DNA of 35,669 nt from positions 1 to 35,669 of the forward strand of contig JABDBM010000039.1 in NCBI GenBank assembly GCA_013288685.1, given 5' to 3'. Below the pieces are notes generated by a model that was given only the letters and a program-made list of their open reading frames with translations, was not told the origin of the DNA and ran no database searches. This document shows, one piece after another, positions 34,969-35,669 of this stretch. Positions within the stretch are counted from its first letter, which is position 1. Every line of letters begins with the position of its first letter. The translations under genes and the position numbers were made by a program. Source of the DNA: Bacteroidota bacterium (GTDB lineage Bacteria > Bacteroidota > Bacteroidia > Sphingobacteriales > Sphingobacteriaceae).

Positions 34969-35669
34969 ATGCCCGTTAAAGCCCATCAAGTTTTGCCTAA
35001 TGAAAATACTTTGGTAAAAATATCAGTTATTATTGTTACTTATAACGCCGCCAATACCTTAATAAAATGCCTTGAAAGCGTTTTTAGCCAAGCGTACCCG
35101 GCTATTGAAATTATAGTAATTGACGGGCTGAGTACGGATAGCACCGTGAAACTACTGGAAGAAAATACTGCAAAAATAACTTACTGGAAAAGCGAAAAAG
35201 ACGAGGGTATTTATGACGCCATGAATAAAGCTGTTAACCATATTACCGGTGACTGGGTTTATTTTTTGGGGGCAGATGATACGCTTTTACCCGGATTTTC
35301 GGATATCATACCTCAATTAACAGACCCAACAGCCATTTATTATGCAAACGTATTTTCTGATGGCGGCAAACGCTTAGGGGAACTCAGCCGCTATCAGTTT
35401 GCTAAATTCGGCCCGTATCACCAGGCAATTATCTATCCAAAAACTGTTTTCGACCGGTATTGCTTTGACACCCGCTATAAAATTTCTGCAGATTTTGCAT
35501 TAACGCTTACCCTTTGCGGGGATAAGGCTTTTCATTGGATATATAAGAATTATGTGATTGCCGATTTCAACCCTCATGGAACATCGGGTAGCCAAATTGA
35601 CACCCCATTTCAAAATGATAAAGGGCGCTTAATTTTAAAAAACTTTGGATTTATAACCTGGTTAAGATT
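34969..35669 (+). CDS. Glycosyltransferase family 2 (3' end beyond window)
   Basis: The reading frame opens at 34969 (MPVKAHQVLPNENTLVKISV) and continues to the window edge, with 233 codons visible. It shows the GT-A core of non-processive GT2 enzymes: ISVIIVTYNAANTLIKCLES, IIVIDGLSTDSTVKLL, SEKDEGIYDAMNKAV and the DxD-like LGADDT. The DEGIYDAMNKA motif is typical of Bacteroidota GT2 enzymes in lipopolysaccharide or capsule clusters. No membrane segment is seen. With the divergent GT9 gene it suggests the edge of a glycan synthesis cluster. Two earlier ATGs (34941, 34959) run into stops after a few codons. Confidence 0.9.
   Translation, partial: MPVKAHQVLPNENTLVKISVIIVTYNAANTLIKCLESVFSQAYPAIEIIVIDGLSTDSTVKLLEENTAKITYWKSEKDEGIYDAMNKAVNHITGDWVYFLGADDTLLPGFSDIIPQLTDPTAIYYANVFSDGGKRLGELSRYQFAKFGPYHQAIIYPKTVFDRYCFDTRYKISADFALTLTLCGDKAFHWIYKNYVIADFNPHGTSGSQIDTPFQNDKGRLILKNFGFITWLR

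Overview
The window comes from a member of the Bacteroidota, most likely family Sphingobacteriaceae (Mucilaginibacter/Pedobacter-like). The evidence is the repeated promoter form TTG-N19/20-TAnnTTTG, the lack of Shine-Dalgarno sequences before genes, the set of families (DUF4835/PorD, BlaI with M56 peptidases, BamD-RpoZ-CoaBC order, secreted TonB-C proteins), and a 16S-Ile-Ala-23S-5S rRNA operon. The genus is inference.

Layout. 1-2.3 kb: a YitT-family membrane protein cut by the window edge, an unknown 108-aa protein, and an acyl-ACP desaturase on the minus strand. 2.3-3.3 kb: gene-free, AT-rich. 3.3-10.3 kb: a likely exopolysaccharide locus of an orphan membrane histidine kinase, a BcsB-like periplasmic subunit, a processive GT2 synthase with an N-terminal MshEN/GspE-N-like domain, and a polytopic membrane protein overlapping it by 4 bp. 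10.4-11.9 kb: two outer-membrane genes on the minus strand, a small beta-barrel and a protein with two OmpA-like domains. 12.1-18.5 kb: a complete rRNA operon on the minus strand, with three near-identical tandem promoters upstream and two tandem 5S-derived chimeric units downstream. 19.2-22.7 kb: bamD, rpoZ, coaBC and a DUF4835/PorD gene. 22.7-27.8 kb: a truncated Rpn-like fragment, then a BlaI-type repressor with a clear dyad operator and two paralogous M56 (BlaR1-type) membrane metallopeptidases with repetitive tails. 28.0-31.9 kb: recN, a secreted TonB-C protein and fabI. 32.1-34.7 kb: an MFS transporter and a GT9 glycosyltransferase on the minus strand. 34.97 kb to the end: a GT2 glycosyltransferase cut by the window edge.

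How the genes work together. The kinase-BcsB-GT2-membrane protein group looks like a dedicated polysaccharide synthesis and export unit. BamD and PorD serve the outer membrane and type IX secretion. The BlaI/M56 genes form a protease-relieved repressor circuit whose sensor lacks a penicillin-binding domain. FabI and the desaturase belong to fatty-acid synthesis and modification.

The most unusual content is non-coding. There are several families of palindromic repeats: (i) the 16-18 bp CCCGATAGCTATCGGG palindrome; (ii) about 100-bp MITE-like elements with perfect 25-30 bp inverted ends; (iii) G/C-run palindromes of the CCCCTTTAGGGGG type, one of which lies in frame inside recN; (iv) 'word-repeat' hairpins built from locus-specific short words at gene ends and in rRNA spacers. 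The duplicated 5S-derived units provide an internal comparison in which one copy has gained the CCCGATAGCTATCGGG palindrome.
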